From NCBI GenBank assembly GCA_945897885.1, contig CAMDGU010000021.1, forward strand, positions 1-44,570: 44,570 bases of DNA, in the 5' to 3' direction. A program made the position numbers and the translations under genes. Origin of the DNA: Chitinophaga pinensis (GTDB lineage Bacteria; Bacteroidota; Bacteroidia; NS11-12g; UBA9320). Positions 7,722-18,585 of the stretch are shown piece after piece. Below the pieces are notes generated by a model. It had not been told where the DNA came from. It ran no database searches and saw nothing but the letters and a program-made list of their open reading frames with translations. How positions within the stretch are numbered: the stretch's first letter is position 1; every line of letters starts with the position of its first letter.

Positions 7722-9860
7722 ATGGCAAGAGATTTACAATATACAAGAAATATAGGAATTGCTGCTCACATTGACGCAGGTAAAACTACAACTACCGAGC
7801 GTATTTTGTATTATGCTGGGGTAAACCATAAAATTGGAGAGGTACATGATGGCGCTGCTACAATGGATTGGATGGCTCAAGAGCAAGAAAGAGGAATTAC
7901 CATTACTTCTGCTGCAACCACAGTTGCTTGGAATTATCCAATGAAGGATGGTGCTAAAGTTCCTGAAACAAAAGAATATCACATAAACATTATTGATACA
8001 CCGGGTCACGTTGATTTTACTGTAGAAGTAAATCGTTCATTACGTGTACTTGATGGACTTGTATTTTTATTTAGTGCGGTTGATGGCGTTGAGCCTCAAT
8101 CTGAGACTAACTGGAGATTAGCTAACAATTACAATGTTGCTCGTATCGGTTTCGTAAATAAAATGGATCGTTCCGGTGCCGATTTTCTAATGGTTGTTAA
8201 GCAAGTAAGAGAAATGTTAGGAAGCAATGCTGTTCCACTTCAATTGCCAATTGGTGCTGAAGATGGTTTTACTGGTGTTGTCGATTTGATTAACTATCGT
8301 GGAATGATTTGGAATGAAACAGATAAAGGAATGACTTACAAAACCATTCCAATTCCAGATGATATGATAGAGGAGGCTAATGAGTGGAGAGAAAAATTAC
8401 TTGAAGCGGTTTCTGAATATGATGACCGTTTAATGGAAAAATTCTTTGAAGATCCAGCTTCTATTACTGAAAGAGAAATTTTGGATGCATTGCGTAAAGC
8501 ATGTTTGGATATGAAAATTGTTCCTATGGTTTGTGGTTCTTCTTTTAAAAATAAGGGAGTTCAAACAATGCTAGATTTAGTAATGGAACTTATGCCAAGC
8601 CCGCTTGATCGTAAGGAAATTACAGGAACAAATCCTGATACAGAAGAAGAAGTAACACGTAAGCCTGATTATAAAGAACCATTTGCTGCTTTAGCATTCA
8701 AAATTGCTACAGACCCTTTTGTTGGTCGTTTAGCCTTTATTAGAGCTTATTCTGGTAAATTAGATGCAGGTTCATATGTTCTAAATACACGCAGTGGTAA
8801 TAAAGAACGTATATCTCGTATTTTCCAAATGCACGCAAACAAGCAGAATCCTATTGAATTTTTAGGTGCCGGTGATATTGGAGCTGCAGTAGGTTTTAAA
8901 GATATTAAAACTGGAGATACATTGTGTGATGAAAAGCACCCAATCGTATTGGAAGCAATGGATTTCCCTAAGCCGGTTATTGGATTAGCAATTGAACCTA
9001 AAACCCAAGCTGATTCTGATAAATTAGGTGTTTCTTTAGGTAAATTATCAGAAGAAGATCCTACTTTCCAAGTAAAAACGGATGAAGAAACGGGTCAAAC
9101 CATTATAAGTGGTATGGGTGAGCTTCACTTAGAAATTATTGTGGACCGTTTACGCCGTGAATTCAAAGTAGAGATTAATCAAGGTGCCCCACAAGTAGCT
9201 TACAAAGAAGCTCTTAAAGGTACAGTAAAACACCGCGAAACTTTCAAAAAGCAAACGGGTGGACGTGGTAAATTTGCTGATATTCAATTTGAAATGTCAC
9301 CAGTTGATGAGGATTTCAAAGGTGAAGGATTACAATTTGTTAATCAAATTGTGGGTGGTTCTATTCCCCGTGAATTTATACCTTCAGTTGAAAAAGGATT
9401 TAAGGAATCAATGAAGAACGGTGTTCTAGCTGGTTATCCACTAGAAACTATGAAAATTCGTTTATTTGATGGTTCTTTTCACGCAGTGGATTCGGATTCA
9501 ATATCTTTTGAATTAGCTGCCAAGCAAGGATATAGAGATGCTGCCAAGCATGCGCAACCTATAATTCTTGAACCAATTATGAAGATTGAAATTGTTACAC
9601 CAGCAGATTATATGGGTGACGTTCAAGGCGATCTTAACCGAAGAAGAGGATTAATTGAAGGATTGGAAGAAAGAGCAGGTTCTCAAGTTATCAAAGGAAA
9701 AGTTCCATTGTCTGAAATGTTTGGATATGTAACGACCTTGAGAACGATAACTTCAGGACGTGCTACATCATCCATGGAATTTTCACATTACAATGAAGTT
9801 CCAAGAAATATGGCTGAAGAAATAATTGAGAAAGTAAAAGGAGTTAAAGCTAACGCATAA
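7722..9860 (+). CDS. fusA: Elongation factor G
   Basis: GTPase that drives translocation on the ribosome. 712 residues. G1 AHIDAGKT (15-22), G3 DTPGH (92-96) and G4 NKMD (146-149) are intact, and domains II-V follow without interruption. The segment between switch I and DTPGH carries a short extra loop (about 73-86, rich in Lys/Glu/Pro). In many bacteria tuf follows; here rpsJ follows after four bases, as is common in Bacteroidota. Confidence 0.98.
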   Translation: MARDLQYTRNIGIAAHIDAGKTTTTERILYYAGVNHKIGEVHDGAATMDWMAQEQERGITITSAATTVAWNYPMKDGAKVPETKEYHINIIDTPGHVDFTVEVNRSLRVLDGLVFLFSAVDGVEPQSETNWRLANNYNVARIGFVNKMDRSGADFLMVVKQVREMLGSNAVPLQLPIGAEDGFTGVVDLINYRGMIWNETDKGMTYKTIPIPDDMIEEANEWREKLLEAVSEYDDRLMEKFFEDPASITEREILDALRKACLDMKIVPMVCGSSFKNKGVQTMLDLVMELMPSPLDRKEITGTNPDTEEEVTRKPDYKEPFAALAFKIATDPFVGRLAFIRAYSGKLDAGSYVLNTRSGNKERISRIFQMHANKQNPIEFLGAGDIGAAVGFKDIKTGDTLCDEKHPIVLEAMDFPKPVIGLAIEPKTQADSDKLGVSLGKLSEEDPTFQVKTDEETGQTIISGMGELHLEIIVDRLRREFKVEINQGAPQVAYKEALKGTVKHRETFKKQTGGRGKFADIQFEMSPVDEDFKGEGLQFVNQIVGGSIPREFIPSVEKGFKESMKNGVLAGYPLETMKIRLFDGSFHAVDSDSISFELAAKQGYRDAAKHAQPIILEPIMKIEIVTPADYMGDVQGDLNRRRGLIEGLEERAGSQVIKGKVPLSEMFGYVTTLRTITSGRATSSMEFSHYNEVPRNMAEEIIEKVKGVKANA

Positions 9861-9864
9861 TACA

Positions 9865-10173
9865 ATGGTTAACCAAAAAATAAGAATCAAATTAAAATCG
9901 TTCGACCATACACTGATTGACAAATCAGCTGAGAAAATCGTTCGCTCTGTTAAAGCAACTGGTGCTGTAGTTAATGGTCCAATTCCGTTACCAACTGAGA
10001 AAAGAATTTTTACTGTGTTGAGATCACCACACGTAAATAAGAAAGCTCGTGAGCAATTTCAAACCTGTTCTTACAAGAGATTATTGGATATTTATAGTTC
10101 AACAGCTAAGACAGTAGATGCTTTAATGAAATTGGAGCTACCAAGCGGTGTGGATGTAGAAATTAAAGTGTGA
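9865..10173 (+). CDS. rpsJ: 30S ribosomal protein S10
   Basis: 102-residue 30S head protein that also serves as NusE in antitermination complexes. Conserved [20 protein letters not shown] and the C-terminal [11 protein letters not shown] are visible. It opens the S10 section of the block; the 35-base gap to rplC is the longest spacer in this part and holds no clear promoter. Confidence 0.97.
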   Translation: MVNQKIRIKLKSFDHTLIDKSAEKIVRSVKATGAVVNGPIPLPTEKRIFTVLRSPHVNKKAREQFQTCSYKRLLDIYSSTAKTVDALMKLELPSGVDVEIKV

Positions 10174-10208
10174 TAGATACTATAGAAATTAATTAGAAAT
10201 ATATAATC

Positions 10209-10826
10209 ATGTTTGGAATAATAGGTAAAAAAGTTGGTATGACCAGCATCTTTGCAGAAAGCGGAAAACTAATTCCGTGCACTGTAATAGAAGCAGGGCC
10301 GTGCGTTGTTACCCAAATCAAAACGACTGAAACTGACGGTTATGATGCAGTTCAAGTTGGATTTGGAGACCGCAAGGTGAAAAATACACCCAAACCGCTG
10401 ATAGGTCATTTTGCGAAAGCAAATACAGCTCCTAAATCTAAAGTGTGTGAATTTGCACATTTTGAAAGAGCATTAAACCTTGGCGATTCATTGGATGTAA
10501 GTGGTTTTGAAGTAGGTGAGTTTGTAGACGTAATAGGAACATCTAAAGGAAAAGGTTTCCAAGGAGTTGTAAAGCGTCACGGATTCGCAGGTGTTGGTGG
10601 GGCTACTCACGGACAGCACAATCGTTTAAGAGCCCCAGGTTCCCTAGGTGCATCTTCTTATCCTTCAAAAGTTTTTAAAGGGATGAGAATGGCTGGTAGA
10701 ACCGGAGGAGACAGAGTTAAGATCACAAATCTTGAAGTTTTGAAGGTAGATACTGAGCACAATCTTTTGGTTGTAAAAGGTGCAATACCTGGTTTTAATG
10801 GTTCCATAGTTATAATTGAAAAGTAA
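10209..10826 (+). CDS. rplC: 50S ribosomal protein L3
   Basis: 205-residue early-assembly protein of the large subunit, whose central loop reaches toward the peptidyl transferase centre. Begins [15 protein letters not shown]; contains [17 protein letters not shown] and the loop [17 protein letters not shown], all family hallmarks. One base separates its stop from the rplD start. Confidence 0.98.
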   Translation: MFGIIGKKVGMTSIFAESGKLIPCTVIEAGPCVVTQIKTTETDGYDAVQVGFGDRKVKNTPKPLIGHFAKANTAPKSKVCEFAHFERALNLGDSLDVSGFEVGEFVDVIGTSKGKGFQGVVKRHGFAGVGGATHGQHNRLRAPGSLGASSYPSKVFKGMRMAGRTGGDRVKITNLEVLKVDTEHNLLVVKGAIPGFNGSIVIIEK

Positions 10827-10827
10827 G

Positions 10828-11457
10828 ATGAAACTGAACGTAAAAGATATTAAAGGAAACGATACAGGTCGTCAGGTTGAATTAAACGATGGGGTTTTTG
10901 GTATTGAGCCAAATGACCATGCCATATATTTAGATGTAAAGCAGTACTTGGCAAATCAACGTCAAGGAACCCATAAATCTAAGGATAAGTCTGAGGTAAC
11001 AGCTTCAACCAAAAAGATTAAGCGTCAAAAAGGAACGGGTACGGCTCGTGCTGGTAGTTTAAAGTCAGGAACTCGTGTGGGTGGTGGTCGTATACATGGT
11101 CCACGTCCTAGAGATTACAGTTTTAAATTGAATAAGAAACTGAAGAGATTGGCTCGTATGTCTGCTCTTGCTTACAAATTGAAAGATAATAATATAACAG
11201 TTATAGAGTCCTTTAATTTTGAAAAACCAAATACAAAAGAATTTAATGTACTTATTGGTGCTTTAAATATGGCTGACAAAAGAACATTATTTGTTGTGCC
11301 GGAATATAACAAGAATATACACCTATCTGCTCGTAACCTACCTAAATCAGAAGTTATGATTGCATCAGATTTGAATACTTATCAAATTATGAAAGCAGCT
11401 AGAGTTGTATTAGTGGAAAATTCAGTTGTAAAATTAGAAGAAGTTTTAACCACCTAA
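10828..11457 (+). CDS. rplD: 50S ribosomal protein L4
   Basis: 209 residues from the ATG at 10828. A longer reading from TTG 10816 would overlap rplC and adds nothing family-like, so I prefer the ATG. The tentacle that lines the exit tunnel is visible (KKIKRQKGTGTARAGSLKSG and GGGRIHGPRPRDY). In E. coli L4 represses its own operon; no equivalent leader structure is evident here. Confidence 0.96.
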   Translation: MKLNVKDIKGNDTGRQVELNDGVFGIEPNDHAIYLDVKQYLANQRQGTHKSKDKSEVTASTKKIKRQKGTGTARAGSLKSGTRVGGGRIHGPRPRDYSFKLNKKLKRLARMSALAYKLKDNNITVIESFNFEKPNTKEFNVLIGALNMADKRTLFVVPEYNKNIHLSARNLPKSEVMIASDLNTYQIMKAARVVLVENSVVKLEEVLTT

Positions 11458-11461
11458 TAAT

Positions 11462-11752
11462 ATGAGTATTTTAAAACGACCGTTATTAACGGAAAAAATG
11501 ACCAAGATAGCTGATAAAACAGCGCAGGTTGGTTTTGTTGTAGACAAAAATGCTTCCAAGGATGAAATCAAAGCCTTAATAGAAAAGGTTTATAGCGTGG
11601 AAGTTGAAAGAGTGAATACCATATTAGTGAGGGGAAAACGTAAATCTCGTTTTACTAAAGCAGGTGTTATTAATGGCAAGAAACCCAATTATAAAAAGGC
11701 TATTGTTCATTTAAAGGAGGGGCAAACAATAGATTTCTTTGAGAATATATAA
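11462..11752 (+). CDS. rplW: 50S ribosomal protein L23
   Basis: 96-residue protein beside the exit tunnel, the docking site for trigger factor and signal recognition particle. Begins MSILKRPLLTEKMT and has the conserved VDKNASKDEIKALIEKVY and VNTILVRGKRK blocks. Four bases after rplD. Confidence 0.97.
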   Translation: MSILKRPLLTEKMTKIADKTAQVGFVVDKNASKDEIKALIEKVYSVEVERVNTILVRGKRKSRFTKAGVINGKKPNYKKAIVHLKEGQTIDFFENI

Positions 11753-11755
11753 GTC

Positions 11756-12580
11756 ATGGGAGTTAAAAGATTAAATCCGGTAACACCGGGAACACGCCAT
11801 AGAATAGCGAATACATTTGAAGAGCTTACGGGTGATAAACCTGAGAAGAGTTTAATTATTTCCATCAAAAAATCTGGTGGACGTAACAATCAAGGAACCA
11901 TGACCATGCGCTATATAGGTGGTGGGCATAAGCAACAATATAGAATTATCGATTTTAAACGCGATAAGACAGGAGTTGAAGGTTTGGTTAAAACTGTAGA
12001 ATACGATCCAAACAGAACTTGCTTCATAGCTTTGGTTGAATATTCTGACGGAGAGAAAAGATATATTTTAGCACCAAATGGAATTAAAGTTGGACAGAAG
12101 ATTAATTCAGGTTCAGGTTCAAGCCCAGATTTAGGTAACTCATTGCCTCTAAGTGAAATGCCTTTAGGTACTATAATACATAATATTGAATTAAATCCTG
12201 GTCAAGGCGGAAAGATTGTACGGAGTGCTGGTTCAAATGCCCAGCTTGTTGCTCGTGATGGAAAATATGTTGTTGTGAAGCTGCCTTCAGGCGAAACGCG
12301 CATGATATTGTCTACATGTTCAGCTACTATAGGATCATTAAGTAATCCTGACCATAGTTTAGAAAATAAAGGAAAAGCAGGAAGAAATCGTTGGTTGGGA
12401 CGTAGACCAAGAACGCGTCCGGCAGCAATGAATCCAGTGGATCATCCAATGGGTGGTGGTGAAGGTAGAGCTAAAGGAGGTCAAGCACGCACAAGAAAAG
12501 GAACAGGTCTCAAAGGTCACAAGACACGTAATCCTAATAAGAGTTCAAATAAGTTTATCATAGAAAGAAGGAAGAAATAA
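11756..12580 (+). CDS. rplB: 50S ribosomal protein L2
   Basis: 274 residues, the most conserved large-subunit protein, needed for subunit joining and the peptidyl transferase centre. Contains [15 protein letters not shown], the [20 protein letters not shown] block and [16 protein letters not shown]. The functionally important first histidine of that motif is kept; the second position is Met rather than the His seen in E. coli, which I believe is common in this phylum. Confidence 0.98.
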   Translation: MGVKRLNPVTPGTRHRIANTFEELTGDKPEKSLIISIKKSGGRNNQGTMTMRYIGGGHKQQYRIIDFKRDKTGVEGLVKTVEYDPNRTCFIALVEYSDGEKRYILAPNGIKVGQKINSGSGSSPDLGNSLPLSEMPLGTIIHNIELNPGQGGKIVRSAGSNAQLVARDGKYVVVKLPSGETRMILSTCSATIGSLSNPDHSLENKGKAGRNRWLGRRPRTRPAAMNPVDHPMGGGEGRAKGGQARTRKGTGLKGHKTRNPNKSSNKFIIERRKK

Positions 12581-12582
12581 TT

Positions 12583-12846
12583 ATGCCAAGGTCGCTTAAA
12601 AAAGGTCCATTCGTTGATGTCAAGCTTTTCAAAAAGATTGATACCATGAACGAAGCAAAGAAAAAAAATGTAATAAAAACTTGGAGTCGTCGCTCGTTGA
12701 TAACACCTGATTTTATCGGTCATACATTCGCTGTATACAATGGGAATAAATTTATTCCGGTTTATGTTACTGAAAATATGGTAGGTCACAAGTTAGGTGA
12801 ATTTGCCCCAACAAGAACTTTCAAAGGACACTCAGGAAATAGATAA
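12583..12846 (+). CDS. rpsS: 30S ribosomal protein S19
   Basis: 87-residue 30S head protein that contacts S13 and A-site t[15 protein letters not shown] at the start and [20 protein letters not shown] in the middle are diagnostic. Two-base gaps on both sides. Confidence 0.98.
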   Translation: MPRSLKKGPFVDVKLFKKIDTMNEAKKKNVIKTWSRRSLITPDFIGHTFAVYNGNKFIPVYVTENMVGHKLGEFAPTRTFKGHSGNR

Positions 12847-12848
12847 TT

Positions 12849-13217
12849 ATGGAAGCAGTAGCTAAATTAAATAATTGCCCTTTATCACCTCGTAAGATGC
12901 GTTTGGTTGTTGATCAAATTCGTGGAGAGAATGTAAATAAGGCTTTGAGCATATTAAAATTCAACCAAAAACAAGCCTATGCCTTGTTAGTAGAGAAACT
13001 TTTGTTATCTGCAATAGCCAATTGGCAGTTGAAAAATGATGCCAAATTAGATGAGGAAACAGGTTTGGTTGTAAAATCAATATTTGTAAATCAAGGCAGA
13101 ACTATAAAGAGATTAAGCCCGGCTCCTCAAGGTAGAGCTTATCGTGTTCGTAAACGTTCAAACCATATAACTTTAGTAGTTGATGTGGTAGGTGAGACAG
13201 TAGAAACCATAAATTAA
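12849..13217 (+). CDS. rplV: 50S ribosomal protein L22
   Basis: 122 residues. The long hairpin that lines the exit tunnel is recognisable ([20 protein letters not shown] then [11 protein letters not shown]); the [14 protein letters not shown] helix is near the N-terminus. Changes in the hairpin give macrolide resistance elsewhere; none is evident from inspection. Confidence 0.97.
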   Translation: MEAVAKLNNCPLSPRKMRLVVDQIRGENVNKALSILKFNQKQAYALLVEKLLLSAIANWQLKNDAKLDEETGLVVKSIFVNQGRTIKRLSPAPQGRAYRVRKRSNHITLVVDVVGETVETIN

Positions 13218-13235
13218 AAGGAATATTAAGTAATA

Positions 13236-14066
13236 ATGGGTCAAAAAGTAAATCCGATAAGTATAAGATTAGGTATCATCCGTGGATGGGAGTCTAATTG
13301 GTTCGGTGGAAAAAACTTTGGCGAGAAATTAGCCGAAGATTATAAAATCCGCAAGTACCTGCATGCACGTATCCAGCGTGGCGGTATCTCCAAAATAGTG
13401 ATTGAGCGTACATTAAAGCGAATTATTATTACTGTTCACACTGCTCGTCCGGGTATTGTAATAGGAAAGGGTGGATCTGAAGTTGATAAAATTAAGGAAG
13501 AAATTAAAAAGCTTACCAAAAAGGATGTTCAAATAAATATTTTTGAAATTAAGCGTCCTGAAACCGAAGCTCGCTTGGTTGCTGAATCTATTGCTCAGCA
13601 AATTGAGGGTCGTGTGTCATACAAGCGTGCCACTAAAATGGCAATTGCCTCAACCATGAGAATGGGTGCTGAGGGAATAAAAGTTATGCTTTCAGGTCGT
13701 TTGAATGGTGCAGAAATGGCACGTTCAGAACAATACAAAGAAGGACGTATTCCGTTGCACACATTCCGTGCAGACATAGATTATCATATTGCTGAAGCAT
13801 TAACTGTATATGGAAAAATTGGTGTTAAGGTATGGATTATGCGTGGCGAAATCTATGGAAAGCGTGATCTTTCAATGAATGTTGGAACTGGTAATACAGG
13901 AGGCGAACGCAGACCAAGTGGACCAGGTGGAGACAGAGACAAGAGAAGAAGCGGTGGAAGAGATCGCGGCGATAGTAGAGGTGGAGATAGAAGAGATAAT
14001 AGAGGCCCAAGAACTGGCGGTGGAAATACTGGTGGAGATTCAAGACCAAGAAACGATAGGGCTTAA
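13236..14066 (+). CDS. rpsC: 30S ribosomal protein S3 with Arg/Gly-rich tail
   Basis: mRNA-entry-channel protein of the 30S head. Residues 1-215 are a normal S3: [15 protein letters not shown] domain with [14 protein letters not shown], and the C-terminal domain to about [17 protein letters not shown]. Residues about 217-276 form a disordered tail of Gly, Arg, Asp and Asn (repeated GGDRRDNRG-like units), longer than in E. coli S3 (233 residues). Such tails vary in Bacteroidota. Confidence 0.97.
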   Translation: MGQKVNPISIRLGIIRGWESNWFGGKNFGEKLAEDYKIRKYLHARIQRGGISKIVIERTLKRIIITVHTARPGIVIGKGGSEVDKIKEEIKKLTKKDVQINIFEIKRPETEARLVAESIAQQIEGRVSYKRATKMAIASTMRMGAEGIKVMLSGRLNGAEMARSEQYKEGRIPLHTFRADIDYHIAEALTVYGKIGVKVWIMRGEIYGKRDLSMNVGTGNTGGERRPSGPGGDRDKRRSGGRDRGDSRGGDRRDNRGPRTGGGNTGGDSRPRNDRA

Positions 14067-14089
14067 TAATATATTAATAGAAGAAAGAA

Positions 14090-14509
14090 ATGTTATTACC
14101 AAAACGTACCAAATTTAGAAAACAACAAAAAGGGCGTGTTAAAGGTTTGGCCACACGTGGAGCTCAGATAGAGTTCGGAGATTTCGGTTTAAAATCCCTG
14201 GAACCTAAATGGATTACATCACGTCAAATAGAAGCGGCACGTATAGCTTTAAACCGTTTTATGAAAAGAGAGGGAAAAGTGTGGATTAGAATTTTTCCAG
14301 ACAAACCTATCACCAAGAAACCGGCTGAAGTAAGGATGGGTAAGGGTAAAGGAGCACCTGAGTATTGGGTAGCTGTTATTAAACCTGGAACTATAATTTT
14401 CGAAGTAGAAGGTGTTCCACAAGAGGTTGCTAAAGAAGCGATGAGGCTTGCAGCACAAAAGCTACCAGTTGTTACAAGATTTGTTGTTAAACCTAATTAC
14501 GCAGAATAA
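14090..14509 (+). CDS. rplP: 50S ribosomal protein L16
   Basis: 139-residue large-subunit protein near the A site, needed for accommodation of t[39 protein letters not shown] and [16 protein letters not shown] are hallmark segments. The 23-base gap after rpsC shows no promoter match. Confidence 0.97.
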   Translation: MLLPKRTKFRKQQKGRVKGLATRGAQIEFGDFGLKSLEPKWITSRQIEAARIALNRFMKREGKVWIRIFPDKPITKKPAEVRMGKGKGAPEYWVAVIKPGTIIFEVEGVPQEVAKEAMRLAAQKLPVVTRFVVKPNYAE

Positions 14510-14512
14510 GTT

Positions 14513-14719
14513 ATGGATTACGATAAAATAAAAGAATTAACCAATAAGGAACTTCACAATGTATTGCGTGATGAGCGTTTGCAATTGCAAAAACTTAAAT
14601 TCAGCCATGCTGTGTCTCAAATTGAAAACCCCGGTAAAATAACGTTTTCAAGACGATTAGTTGCAAAGTATCTTACTGAAATCAACCGTCGCAAAAACGA
14701 ATTAAAAAGCATTGACTAA
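14513..14719 (+). CDS. rpmC: 50S ribosomal protein L29
   Basis: Small two-helix protein (68 residues) at the exit tunnel beside L23. Conserved [20 protein letters not shown] and the ARRxL-like [15 protein letters not shown] helix are seen. Three bases after rplP. Confidence 0.95.
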   Translation: MDYDKIKELTNKELHNVLRDERLQLQKLKFSHAVSQIENPGKITFSRRLVAKYLTEINRRKNELKSID

Positions 14720-14723
14720 TATC

Positions 14724-14978
14724 ATGGAAAGAAACTCCAGAAAAGAAATAATAGGTTTAGTAGCCAGTAACAAAATGCAAAAATCTGTTACAGTTACTAT
14801 AGAGCGTAAAAAGAAACACGCCAAGTACCACAAATTCGTAAAAGCCACTTCAAAATTTATGGCTCACGATGAAAAAGAAGAGTGTGGAATAGGCGATGTT
14901 GTTAAAATAATGGAAACTCGTCCGCTAAGTAAAAGTAAGCGTTGGAGAGTAGTTGAAATAATAGAAAAGGCTAAATAA
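14724..14978 (+). CDS. rpsQ: 30S ribosomal protein S17
   Basis: 84-residue OB-fold protein that binds the 5' domain of 16S rRNA. I start at the ATG at 14724 ([13 protein letters not shown]); an upstream TTG would overlap rpm[20 protein letters not shown] and [17 protein letters not shown] are the conserved blocks. Its stop overlaps the rplN start by one base. Confidence 0.96.
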   Translation: MERNSRKEIIGLVASNKMQKSVTVTIERKKKHAKYHKFVKATSKFMAHDEKEECGIGDVVKIMETRPLSKSKRWRVVEIIEKAK

Positions 14979-15346
14979 TGATACAACAAGAATCAAGACT
15001 TAGAGTAGCTGATAACAGTGGAGCAAAAGAAGTACTTTGTATAAGAGTACTTGGTGGAACTCGTACTCGTTATGCCTCATTGGGTGATAAAATCGTAGTT
15101 TCTATAAAGGAAGCAATTCCGTCAGGAGGTGTAAAAAAAGGTACAGTGTCAAAAGCTGTTATTGTAAGAACCAAAAAGCAAGTGCGTCGTCCCGATGGGT
15201 CTTATATTCGCTTTGATGATAATTCATGTGTTTTACTTAGCAAAGATGATGAGCCAAGAGCTACACGTATTTTTGGACCAGTTGCCCGTGAATTGCGTGA
15301 AAAACAATTTATGAAAATAGTATCCCTAGCCCCAGAAGTATTATAA
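14978..15346 (+). CDS. rplN: 50S ribosomal protein L14
   Basis: 122-residue protein at the subunit interface and near the binding site of Rsf[36 protein letters not shown] and [13 protein letters not shown]-like [19 protein letters not shown] are diagnostic. First gene of the spc section; one-base overlap with rpsQ shows there is no break between S10 and spc. Confidence 0.98.
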   Translation: MIQQESRLRVADNSGAKEVLCIRVLGGTRTRYASLGDKIVVSIKEAIPSGGVKKGTVSKAVIVRTKKQVRRPDGSYIRFDDNSCVLLSKDDEPRATRIFGPVARELREKQFMKIVSLAPEVL

Positions 15347-15349
15347 GTT

Positions 15350-15685
15350 ATGGAACGTAGATTTAATAAAATACCAAAACTACACGTAAAAAAAGGTGAT
15401 ACCGTAAAGGTATTAGCCGGCGACGATAAAAATAAGTCGGGAAGAGTTTTACGAGTAATTGTAAAAGAACAACGAGCTGTTGTTGAAGGAATCAATATGG
15501 TTACTAAACATAAGAAACCAGATGCCAACAATCCTAACGGTTCAATAATAAAATTAGAAGCACCACTTCATCTGTGTAAATTGATGGTTATGGAAGCAGG
15601 AAAACCTACTCGTATTGGTCGTAAACTAAATGCAGATGGTAAATTGCAAAGATTTTCAAAAAAGACAGGTGATTTTATTAAGTAA
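15350..15685 (+). CDS. rplX: 50S ribosomal protein L24
   Basis: 111-residue KOW-motif protein that starts 50S assembly. KKGDTVKVLAGDDKNKSGRV carries the KOW signature; the GINMVTKHKKP segment follows. Three bases after rplN. Confidence 0.97.
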   Translation: MERRFNKIPKLHVKKGDTVKVLAGDDKNKSGRVLRVIVKEQRAVVEGINMVTKHKKPDANNPNGSIIKLEAPLHLCKLMVMEAGKPTRIGRKLNADGKLQRFSKKTGDFIK

Positions 15686-15691
15686 CAAGAA

Positions 15692-16246
15692 ATGTATTCA
15701 CCAAGATTAAAAGAAAAATATACAGGTAGCGTTGTACCAGCTCTTAAAGAGAAGTTTGGTTACAAAAACGTAATGGAGATACCTAAATTGGTTAAAATAT
15801 CAATAAACCAAGGAATAGGGGCGGCTGTATCTGATAAGAAATTAGTTGATACTGCTGTTATTGAACTTACAACTATAGCTGGACAAAAAGCTGTTCCAAC
15901 CTATTCTCGTAAAGATATTTCTAACTTCAAGTTACGTTCAAAAATGCCAATTGGTACTAAGGTGACTTTGAGAAAGGATAACATGTACGAATTTTTGGAT
16001 CGTTTAATTTCAATTGCCTTGCCACGTGTAAGAGATTTTCAAGGAATTAACGATAAAGGATTTGATGGTCGTGGAAATTACACATTTGGTGTAACTGAGC
16101 AGCTTATATTCCCAGAAATAAATATTGATAAAACCAATAAGATAAACGGATACAATATCACTTTTGTAACGACTGCAAAAAATGATGTAGAATGTTTAGA
16201 GTTGTTAAAAGAATTTGGATTACCATTTAAAAATCAAAATAAATAA
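15692..16246 (+). CDS. rplE: 50S ribosomal protein L5
   Basis: 184-residue 5S-rRNA-binding protein. Family blocks: [29 protein letters not shown] and [20 protein letters not shown]. Normal length; six bases after rplX. Confidence 0.98.
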   Translation: MYSPRLKEKYTGSVVPALKEKFGYKNVMEIPKLVKISINQGIGAAVSDKKLVDTAVIELTTIAGQKAVPTYSRKDISNFKLRSKMPIGTKVTLRKDNMYEFLDRLISIALPRVRDFQGINDKGFDGRGNYTFGVTEQLIFPEINIDKTNKINGYNITFVTTAKNDVECLELLKEFGLPFKNQNK

Positions 16247-16249
16247 GAC

Positions 16250-16519
16250 ATGGCAAAAGAATCAATGAAGGCCCGCCAAAAGAAACGGGAGAAATTGGTA
16301 GCCAGGTATGCTGAAAAGCGTGCCAAACTAAAGGCTGAAGGAAATTTCGATGCATTACAATTATTGCCTCGCAACTCTTCACCTGTAAGGTTACGAAATC
16401 GCTGTTCTATAACAGGAAAGCCAAGAGGATATATCCGTATATTCGGATTATGTAGAAATCAATTCCGTGAAATGGCCTCTAACGGAAAAATTCCAGGTGT
16501 AACAAAGGCTAGTTGGTAA
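16250..16519 (+). CDS. rpsN: 30S ribosomal protein S14, zinc-free long form
   Basis: 89 residues. [20 protein letters not shown] and [20 protein letters not shown] identify S14. The CxxC pairs of the zinc-binding short form are missing, so this is the zinc-independent form, consistent with a genome that does not use zinc-ribbon S14 here. Confidence 0.97.
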   Translation: MAKESMKARQKKREKLVARYAEKRAKLKAEGNFDALQLLPRNSSPVRLRNRCSITGKPRGYIRIFGLCRNQFREMASNGKIPGVTKASW

Positions 16520-16542
16520 TCATTTAATATAAATAGAAAATC

Positions 16543-16938
16543 ATGACAGATCCAATAGCAGATTACTTAACCAGAGTAAGAAACGCCATTAAGGCCAATC
16601 ATCGAATAGTAGAAATACCTGCTTCGAACATAAAAAAGGAAATAACAAAAGTGTTATTTGAAAAGGGTTATATCTTAAACTTTAAGTTTGAAGACAATAC
16701 AATTGGTGGTATAATTAAGATTGCATTAAAATATCACCCAATAACAAAACTGCCAGCCATAAACGATATTAGCCGTGTTAGTAAACCAGGTTCTCGCCAG
16801 TATACTTCCTCAGAAGATATGCCGCGTGTAAAAAATGGATTAGGAATAGCTATAGTAACCACATCACATGGTGTAATGACCGATAAGGAAGCTAAAAGGC
16901 AAAATGTAGGTGGTGAAATTATTTGTTACGTATCATAA
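16543..16938 (+). CDS. rpsH: 30S ribosomal protein S8
   Basis: 131 residues; binds helix 21 of 16S rRNA and represses the spc operon in E. coli. MTDPIADYLTRVRNAIKANH and the C-terminal GLGIAIVTTSHGVMTDKEAK are diagnostic. No S8-type translational operator could be recognised near rplE or rplN. Confidence 0.98.
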   Translation: MTDPIADYLTRVRNAIKANHRIVEIPASNIKKEITKVLFEKGYILNFKFEDNTIGGIIKIALKYHPITKLPAINDISRVSKPGSRQYTSSEDMPRVKNGLGIAIVTTSHGVMTDKEAKRQNVGGEIICYVS

Positions 16939-16959
16939 AATTAGACAAACAAAAATAAA

Positions 16960-17514
16960 ATGTCACGTGTAGGAAAAAATCCGATCAGCTTACCAAAAGG
17001 CGTAGAAATACAAACGTCAGGTGATACGATCACAGTAAAAGGTGCCAAAGGACAACTTTCACAAAAATTATCAGAAGGTATTTCTATCGAAATAAATGAT
17101 GGAATATTATTGGTAAATAGAAGTAATGAAAGTAAAAGTCAAAGAGCACTTCATGGACTTTACCGTTCTCTTCTTAATAATATGATTAAAGGAGTAAGTG
17201 AAGGTTATGTTACAAAACAAGAGGTTGTTGGTGTTGGTTATAAAGCCAGCAATCAAGGGAATCTGCTTGAATTAAATTTAGGTTATTCTCACAATATCTT
17301 TTTAGAAGTGCCCAAAGAAATTAGTGTTAAGACCGAATCTGAAAAAGGCAAGAATCCACTTATTATTTTGGAAGGAAATGATAAACAATTAATTGGACAA
17401 GTTGCAGCTAAGATTAGATCAATGCGTAAACCTGAACCTTACAAAGGAAAAGGTGTGAAATTCTTAGGTGAGCAATTGAGAAGAAAAGCCGGTAAATCAG
17501 CAAGTAAAAAATAA
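16960..17514 (+). CDS. rplF: 50S ribosomal protein L6
   Basis: 184-residue protein near the factor-binding site. MSRVGKNPISLPKGVEI at the start and RKPEPYKGKGVKFLGEQLRR near the end are conserved. Usual length; 21 bases after rpsH. Confidence 0.98.
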   Translation: MSRVGKNPISLPKGVEIQTSGDTITVKGAKGQLSQKLSEGISIEINDGILLVNRSNESKSQRALHGLYRSLLNNMIKGVSEGYVTKQEVVGVGYKASNQGNLLELNLGYSHNIFLEVPKEISVKTESEKGKNPLIILEGNDKQLIGQVAAKIRSMRKPEPYKGKGVKFLGEQLRRKAGKSASKK

Positions 17515-17519
17515 GGGAT

Positions 17520-17876
17520 ATGGCAACTGATAAAGTATTAAGCAGGTTAAAAATAAAAAAGAGGGTTAGATCAAAGGTTTTCGGTAGTGCCGAAAAACCA
17601 AGGTTGTCAGTATATCGTAGTAACAATGATATATATGCCCAGTTAATAGATGACACCACAGGTAAAACACTTTTATCTTTTTCTTCAAGATCCAAAGATT
17701 TAGAAAAAGTTAAAAGTACTAAATCTCAGAAATCATTTGAAGTTGGAAAAAAAGTTGGAGCAGCTGCAATTGCAAATGGAATTTCTAAAGTTGTTTTTGA
17801 CAGAAATGGTTATTTATACCATGGTCGCGTAAAAAGTCTTGCTGATGGTGCAAGAGAAGGGGGATTAATTTTTTAA
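17520..17876 (+). CDS. rplR: 50S ribosomal protein L18
   Basis: 118 residues, 5S-rRNA-binding partner of L5. KPRLSVYRSNNDIYAQLIDD and the C-terminal FDRNGYLYHGRVKSLADGAR are hallmark blocks. Five bases after rplF. Confidence 0.98.
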   Translation: MATDKVLSRLKIKKRVRSKVFGSAEKPRLSVYRSNNDIYAQLIDDTTGKTLLSFSSRSKDLEKVKSTKSQKSFEVGKKVGAAAIANGISKVVFDRNGYLYHGRVKSLADGAREGGLIF

Positions 17877-17879
17877 AAG

Positions 17880-18398
17880 ATGGCAACACAAACATTATTA
17901 AGAGTAAGATCTACAGACATCGAATTAAAAGAAACTGTAGTAAATATAAATAGGGTAGCCAAGGTTACAAAAGGAGGACGTACATTTAGTTTTACTGCGA
18001 TAATTGTAGTAGGTAATGGTAAAGGTATTGTAGGCCATGGACTTGGTAAAGCAAGTGAGGTAACTGATGCAATAGCAAAAGGAATTGAAGATGCCAAGAA
18101 AAATTTAATTAAGGTGCCCGTAATTAATGGAACTGTTCCACATGAGCAAATTGGAAAATTTGGCGGAGGACGTGTATTTATTACACCGGCTTCACACGGA
18201 ACAGGTGTTATTGCGGGTGGTGCGATGCGTGCAGTTCTTGAAAGTGCAGGGGTGCATGATGTGCTAGCAAAATCAAAAGGTTCATCTAATCCTCATAATG
18301 TGGTTAAGGCAACAATAGATGCGCTAGCTAAATTACGTGACCCATACACTATTGCAGAGCAACGCGGAATTTCATTGGATAAATTATTTAACGGTTAA
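17880..18398 (+). CDS. rpsE: 30S ribosomal protein S5
   Basis: 172 residues; lines the mRNA entry and helps decoding fidelity. Double-stranded-RNA-binding part with [20 protein letters not shown], and the second domain with [20 protein letters not shown] are clear. Three bases after rplR. Confidence 0.98.
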   Translation: MATQTLLRVRSTDIELKETVVNINRVAKVTKGGRTFSFTAIIVVGNGKGIVGHGLGKASEVTDAIAKGIEDAKKNLIKVPVINGTVPHEQIGKFGGGRVFITPASHGTGVIAGGAMRAVLESAGVHDVLAKSKGSSNPHNVVKATIDALAKLRDPYTIAEQRGISLDKLFNG

Positions 18399-18403
18399 TT
18401 GTT

Positions 18404-18583
18404 ATGTCAAAAATTAGAATTACACAAATCAAAAGTGGTATAGACCGCACCGAACGTGATAAAAGAACTTTAGTAGCATTAGGTTTAACCAGAATGCATC
18501 GTACTAAAGAGGTTGAAGCAAATCCTGCTTTGGTAGGTATGATTAATTCAGTAAAGCATTTATTAAAAGTAGAAAACGTTTAG
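18404..18583 (+). CDS. rpmD: 50S ribosomal protein L30
   Basis: Short gene of 59 codons between rpsE and rplO. Start ATG 18404, stop TAG 18581-18583. The product begins MSKIRITQIKSGIDRTERDK and has the TLVALGLTRMHRTKEV core that defines bacterial L30. Position and spacing (5 bases before, 2 after) are those expected in an spc operon. Confidence 0.96.
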   Translation: MSKIRITQIKSGIDRTERDKRTLVALGLTRMHRTKEVEANPALVGMINSVKHLLKVENV

Positions 18584-18585
18584 AA

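Noticed and set aside
13879-14118. Open frame of 79 codons, rich in Glu/Val/Ile, over the end of rpsC
   Set aside because: Alternate frame of the repetitive S3 tail, not a separate gene.
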